Below, piece after piece: positions 59,160 to 64,000 of a DNA stretch of 64,000 nt. The notes beneath the pieces were generated by a model. It searched no databases and was not told the DNA's origin. It was given only the letters and a program-made list of their open reading frames with translations. The stretch's first letter is position 1. Every line of letters starts with the position of its first letter. The position numbers and the translations under genes are program-made. The stretch is taken from NCBI GenBank assembly GCA_017590115.1, contig JAGGNK010007559.1, forward strand, positions 4,176,020 to 4,240,019, written 5' to 3'. This DNA comes from Montifringilla adamsi (Eukaryota; Chordata; Aves; Passeriformes; Passeridae).

Positions 59160-62100
59160 GACTGTAACATTTAATTAAGTGTTTTATTATTTTGAATTAA
59201 CTTAAGCCAACAAGTGGATAGAATTGGTCTCAAAACAATACTAAAACAATAAATCTGCAGAGTGTGTGTGACATTGCCTTACAAGAGACCAACCATCTGA
59301 CACAACATTCCTAAAAGAAGACAAAGAACTGCTAATTATGTTAAATTTCATTTGCTACGTAATTTAGACCATGACCTAGTGCTTCTAAAAAAACCTGTAC
59401 AAAATGAATATTTTTTACATCTCAGAGGCACATGAATACAAATCTGATCTATTTTATATATACACATGTACATTACAAGAAACCAGATGATTAAAGAAGT
59501 GTATATAAAAAGTGTCCAAAACCAGATGATAAAATGTGAAAATAAAATGTATCCTCACAACAGAGAAGTAAAAGGCACAAGTACTAAAATATGTAACCAT
59601 GCAAAAAAGTGACTAGTCTGTGCAACAGAGAAAAACAAATGGCTCTCACAACTGATTTTACAGTAATTCTCAAAATGTCTCAGCATTTAAATATATATCA
59701 GTGCAACATTTACTGCCCTGTAGTGTACTGAAGTATTCACAGGATACTAAATTCTTGGTTCTCCTTCTGATGTCCTTTCTCCAAAGTCAGAATAATTTAG
59801 CTATGGATAAGGTAGTAAATAAATCAGGGCTGATGCTGGGGAGTGTGAGTTCACCACTGGGAGGAGGAGTGTCTGCAGCCCCCTTACCCCTGCACAGATG
59901 TCCCCCAGAACAGTCACCTGCCACCCTTCACTGGGGCTCCGAGGGGCTTCCAGGGTATCACTGTGCCAGAACAGTGACAGCAAAGCTGACAGCTCGGGTG
60001 TCACAGCTGCTCCACTCACAGCACCTCCATTCCAGGGCTAAGGTGTCCAAATGACACTGCAGAAGCCCATGTTTGTTCATGTTTTCATTAGGTTTAAAGT
60101 TTAAGTAAAAACGAATCTGTCTAACAGTATGTTTGACCAGGTACTACTCTTGCAGCCGAACAAAAGCCCCAGACTGAAGCGCGGGGTGCCGAGAGCACCG
60201 GGAGCCGTCAGCTGGCTCCACACTGTGGCAAACTGCGGTAGCGTGGCCCTGCCTGCAGATCGTGCCTGCGGATCCCCACGGGCTGTGCTGTGCCCTCTGC
60301 GACGTGCTGGCCACGCTGAGCGGCAGCCCTGAGCCCGCAGAGTGTGGCAGCAGAGCGTGCAGTGGGACACCTGCACATCCCAGGGATCCCTCACCTGGAT
60401 CACCTTCAGCTTTACTCACAGTACCTGCTTGTATGCCATGAGAACCAGCTACGACGTTTTGTCATGTACACAACCACAAAAAAGGGACACAACCACAAAA
60501 AAGGCAAGGACAGGACTGGCCTGGTATAAAGACAGGACTGAAATTCTGCCTTGGTAGCTAAGGTCACACTGAAGCCAAGAATATTGAATTTGTCCCTCCC
60601 ATCTGCTCAAAGTGCTGCCCCAAGGCACACAGACACCTAATGGTGGCTGGGGACAAGACCAAGAATGTAAATGTCAACAGAATGCTGAGGCGCCAGAAAG
60701 AAACAACTCTCTTGCACACCAGACCAACTCCCAGTGCATTATGCAGAATGACAGGATTCAGACCCAGCACTGACTGCAATCTTCATCAAACTCTAAAGCT
60801 ACATGCAGAGCTTCGTTAACTAGAAACCCATGCATGACTAAACAGCAAACTGCTCCTAGGATCATTATTTTGAATTCAAAAATACTGAGATGCAAAGGAA
60901 CAAAATGTCAGACCTGTCGTATTATGTCGTCTAAAACCAACGAGTCATGACTTCTTGACAATGTTTCTTGAGTAACAAATGACAAGAATATGAGCATTGC
61001 TGCTTACAGTAGGAGCTGCTCAGTTAAAGTCTGAGTCGAGTTTTCACTTAAATCAGTATAAGCCAAGCCACTGATTTGGCAAGTGTTTGATCAGCTGCTA
61101 CTTCCTTCCTTCCTTGGAAAAAAATCCCTCAGACCACACCATACAGTATTTGTTTTAAGAGAAAACCACTGCATATTCACTGCCATTAAAGAATGTAAAG
61201 AACCCATTCTTTTATTTGTAAATTCTAGTTCTTAGACTCATCGCATGTCACGGGCACTATGATGCACAGACCTCATGTAGCAGCCCACAATGTGTGTTTA
61301 TATATCAGCTTCCAAGCCCTCATTTACAAGCCAGATTAGGGAGCCTAAATACTGTCGGTCTAGATCCTCTCTGGAGAGCAATGCAGTTCTACCAAAGTAA
61401 ATGGAGCATTGCTGCACTCAGACAGCAAAATATTTGTTGATACACATCTTTGAGAATTAATAATGCTGTGTTCAACTCCCTACAGAGCTGGCTGAGAACT
61501 ATCTGAATTTTTCCCAAAGACCGTGAAAGGAAAGTTGGCAACAAAAGTTCTGTTGGATGCTGGGTTTCTTTGAAACTTCCTACATATTTGCATATTTAAA
61601 ATTCCTTAAAAATAGATGGGATAGTTACAGTTCATCAATGTTGCACTTAAAGAAAAATTCTTTAACAGCTTCAGTCTTAAATAGAAGCCATTCAAAAAGC
61701 TGAAAAATCATCTTTTGATATCAAAGCGGTTTTGAATCAGCATCATTCTGAAATCAAAACTAGGCAGCAGCTGAAGACTGAAGTCTGGAGGGAAGCAGCC
61801 AATACCAGAAAAATTGTGAGAGACTACATTTCAGGTACTCTTTAAGTGCAAGTTTTGAAAGAGGTTATTTTTCTGCAGAACCTTGTGTGGAATTAGCCTG
61901 ACCAAGGGCAGCTTCTAGCCAAAAGCCAGTCTTTTTTTTTTTTTCCACTGTCCAGAAATACCTGTAGTGGTTTGCAACAGGTTTGACCAGAATATCATTT
62001 AGCTTTTCAGAATCTAAGGTCAAATGAACCAAGGAACAGATCAAGAGACAGTAACTGGGATTGTGTGCTTTCCCAAAGGTTAAATATAACCTTGGGTTTG

Positions 62101-64000
62101 ACACTGGAGTGTTTACTGCATCTGTGTATTGCTAGAAGGAGATGATACCCCATTTCTGTGTCTGAAGTGATCTACCCAGGGGAGGGAGGCCCTTGTTCCA
62201 CCAACAGTAACACTGACAGAGGCAGGCTGTACTTTCCTGGCCAGCCTGAGAGCACAAAGGATGTCCACAGCAAAGAATTAAGACATTCATCAGAGAACAG
62301 ACAGCAAAGTTGTTGCAAATGGGGAGACACTATCTCCTGTCTGTTCTGCCAGTGTCTGACACTTGATCAAAATATGAACTCTCTGCAACACTGGAATCAG
62401 ATTACTCTTCTCCCTGCCCCAGTGAGCCATCAAGTGATCCTTTATTACCAAATTACCTGTATGTCATAAAACACAGACTTCTTTTCTGGGATAAAAGGGT
62501 TCTCCAGGGCTTGAGTTGCAAGATGAGTTGGTCTAATATCTGCAGTTACTCAGTCTAAGAATGCAATTGCTAATTAGTATTTTTAGAGGTGGATACCTTA
62601 GAGGAAAATATATCTGCCAGTGAAATGCCTCTCCCACCTCCAACTCACATTATTTGTCAAACACAGTAATTATCTGGATATGATTTCCACAGTAACAGAT
62701 GGCAGTATCACACCAAGGGCCCCACAGGAGCAGAAGGACACCTCCTTTACACAATAAAACACAGCTACAAACACCACCAACATGGTGGTAAGACACCTCT
62801 TCAAATGCAAACACTGGAGCAAGGAAGAGTTTCTAAATACTCACACAACTGGGTACAGAGCTGAACAAGAAGTCCTGCAAGTTTTAAGAAATTTCCACTG
62901 CTGAGTAACCTTGGCTAGAACATTCCTCTTGGGATATCAGCCAGATTTGGTGACTACAAGTCACTACTAGTGACTGTTCACCTCCTACATATAATAATCA
63001 CAGAAACTGCAAAAAACTTGGCTCTCATTATAGTAATGTCTTCTGTTCAAGTCTACAAGCTTTGCTTTCAGTGCAACAGTCCTCAACATTTGCTGATGTT
63101 CCACCCTAATGGGAATGAGCTTTAGATCATAGAAATTTTGAAGCCGAGTCCAGTTTACTTAAAAATAAGTAGGGGAAAACATTCAGTCACCAGCCTCAGC
63201 TGCAACAGCTTCACTCTAACTGAAATCCACTGCCTGAGAGCAGGACAGCAGTGCAACACAGCCAGCTCCAGAAGCAGGGCTGCTGTGTCACCCAGCCCTG
63301 CTGGTCACAACAGGTTTGCAACAGCCTCCTGACAGTGTAGAAGAGTTCTCTGTGGCCTGCAAAAAGAATAAAGTCTCTGGCACTACCCACAAACAGCACC
63401 AGGCAGAGGGAAATGCCATCACTAAAATGCAAGTGAGGAGTCCTGCAGGCAGGAAGCACCGAGCTCGCTGAACTGTTTCTCTCCCACCTTCTGGGCAGCA
63501 CATCCAGAAGCAGCAGCAGGTGGGAAAGGTGGATGTGTGGGGTTTCCATGGGGTTCCACCTACTTTCTAAACAAGCAGAAGCTGCTGCAGTGTTGCATCC
63601 TACACCATTCCCAGGTGGCAAAGGAGTGGTCTTTAAATCCTCCAGATTACTCCAGAGCCTCAGGAAGCCAGCCCTGTGTGACATGACTGTTTGAACCAGA
63701 GTGTCCCATTTCTCCCAGAGCACTGCAACCTTTGTGCACCGGGGTGTTGTGTCCCTCAGTCATTCCTCTGGTTCGTCTCTCTTTCCACTTACTTTACACC
63801 TGCCTATGCAGATACATAGAAACAAACTGGTTTTATTTTCTTGCCTTCAAGAAAGCCTGACTTCAGTACATCCCCAGCTTCCCATCACTCCAGTAACACA
63901 TCACTGAAGGCAAGAGCACAGAGATTGCAGAAAAAAAATATATATTTACATCCCTAAATGAATACAGTTTTATGTATTCAAATTCAGGAAAAATGCATCA
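59160..64000 (-). other. RAB11FIP4: probable 3' UTR of RAB11FIP4 (partial)
   Basis: I infer this stretch to be part of the long terminal exon of RAB11FIP4 on the minus strand. In human the gene ends about 12 kb upstream of the tRNA-Thr/MIR193A pair in the same orientation and has a 3' UTR of several kilobases. Here the sequence is mostly AT-rich, without long frames or splice-bounded exons, and has several minus-strand AATAAA motifs (59183-59188, 61211-61216 and near 63830). A Pumilio-type TGTAAATA is at 63943-63950. No C-terminal coding sequence of the Rab11-binding domain is visible, so the stop codon should lie beyond the window edge. The most weakly supported parts are the GC-richer segment at 60150-60370 and the last 1 kb, which could belong to an intron or another transcript. 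The whole call rests on synteny. Confidence 0.42.
59183..59188 (-). other. poly(A) signal candidate, RAB11FIP4 side
   Basis: AATAAA on the minus strand, with a T-rich downstream stretch (GTGATTATAGTTTTTATTTCC region) about 30-60 nt further on. It is a good candidate for the end of the inferred RAB11FIP4 3' UTR. Confidence 0.4.

Noticed and set aside
63211..63723. Minus-strand open frame of 170 codons near the window edge, considered as a RAB11FIP4 exon.
   Set aside because: It lacks the coiled-coil and Rab11-binding C-terminal character expected of RAB11FIP4. It is Cys/Leu-rich low-information sequence.

Overview
This 64 kb window looks like vertebrate nuclear DNA, most likely from a bird. 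Decayed CR1 LINEs are the only interspersed repeats I can name, large stretches carry no coding signal, and there are two CpG islands. Two microRNA hairpins identify the locus: mir-193a and mir-365 (the 365b form, judged by its 5p arm), both on the minus strand and about 15.1 kb apart. A tRNA-Thr(CGT) gene lies about 11 kb upstream of mir-193a on the same strand. As I recall it, human 17q11.2 has the same order (RAB11FIP4, tRNA-Thr-CGT, MIR193A, MIR365B), so the window is the avian counterpart of that interval, read in reverse.

Layout in transcription direction (high to low coordinates). 64.0 to about 59.2 kb (possibly 58.06 kb) is AT-rich sequence that is probably the long 3' UTR of RAB11FIP4; this rests on synteny and poly(A) signals, and no coding exon is visible. 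58 to 53.7 kb is unique intergenic DNA. 53.66 to 52.6 kb is a CpG island holding the tRNA, with a CR1 3' end directly against its low-coordinate side. 52.2 to 44 kb is intergenic with two more CR1 tails. 44.0 to 41.6 kb is a 23-bp minisatellite and then a large CpG island with mir-193a near its low-coordinate edge; this is the probable promoter of the mir-193a/mir-365 primary transcript. 41.6 to 26.9 kb is the inter-microRNA spacer, with a 51-base T run and AT-rich block near 32.9 kb. mir-365 is at 26.8 kb. 26.8 to 0 kb is a gene desert with a decayed CR1 reverse-transcriptase fragment (about 18.2-19.15 kb), a CA microsatellite, two further minisatellites and one or two weak exon candidates.

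I recognise no protein-coding exon. The long open frames lie in CpG islands, minisatellites or unique non-coding DNA and show no recognisable family. The microRNAs probably come from one long primary transcript starting in the 41.6-43.4 kb island; the tRNA is a separate Pol III unit. There is no microbial, viral or defence system in the window. The most interesting structure is the tRNA/miR-193/miR-365 linkage and the arrangement of candidate splice donors around the mir-193a hairpin.
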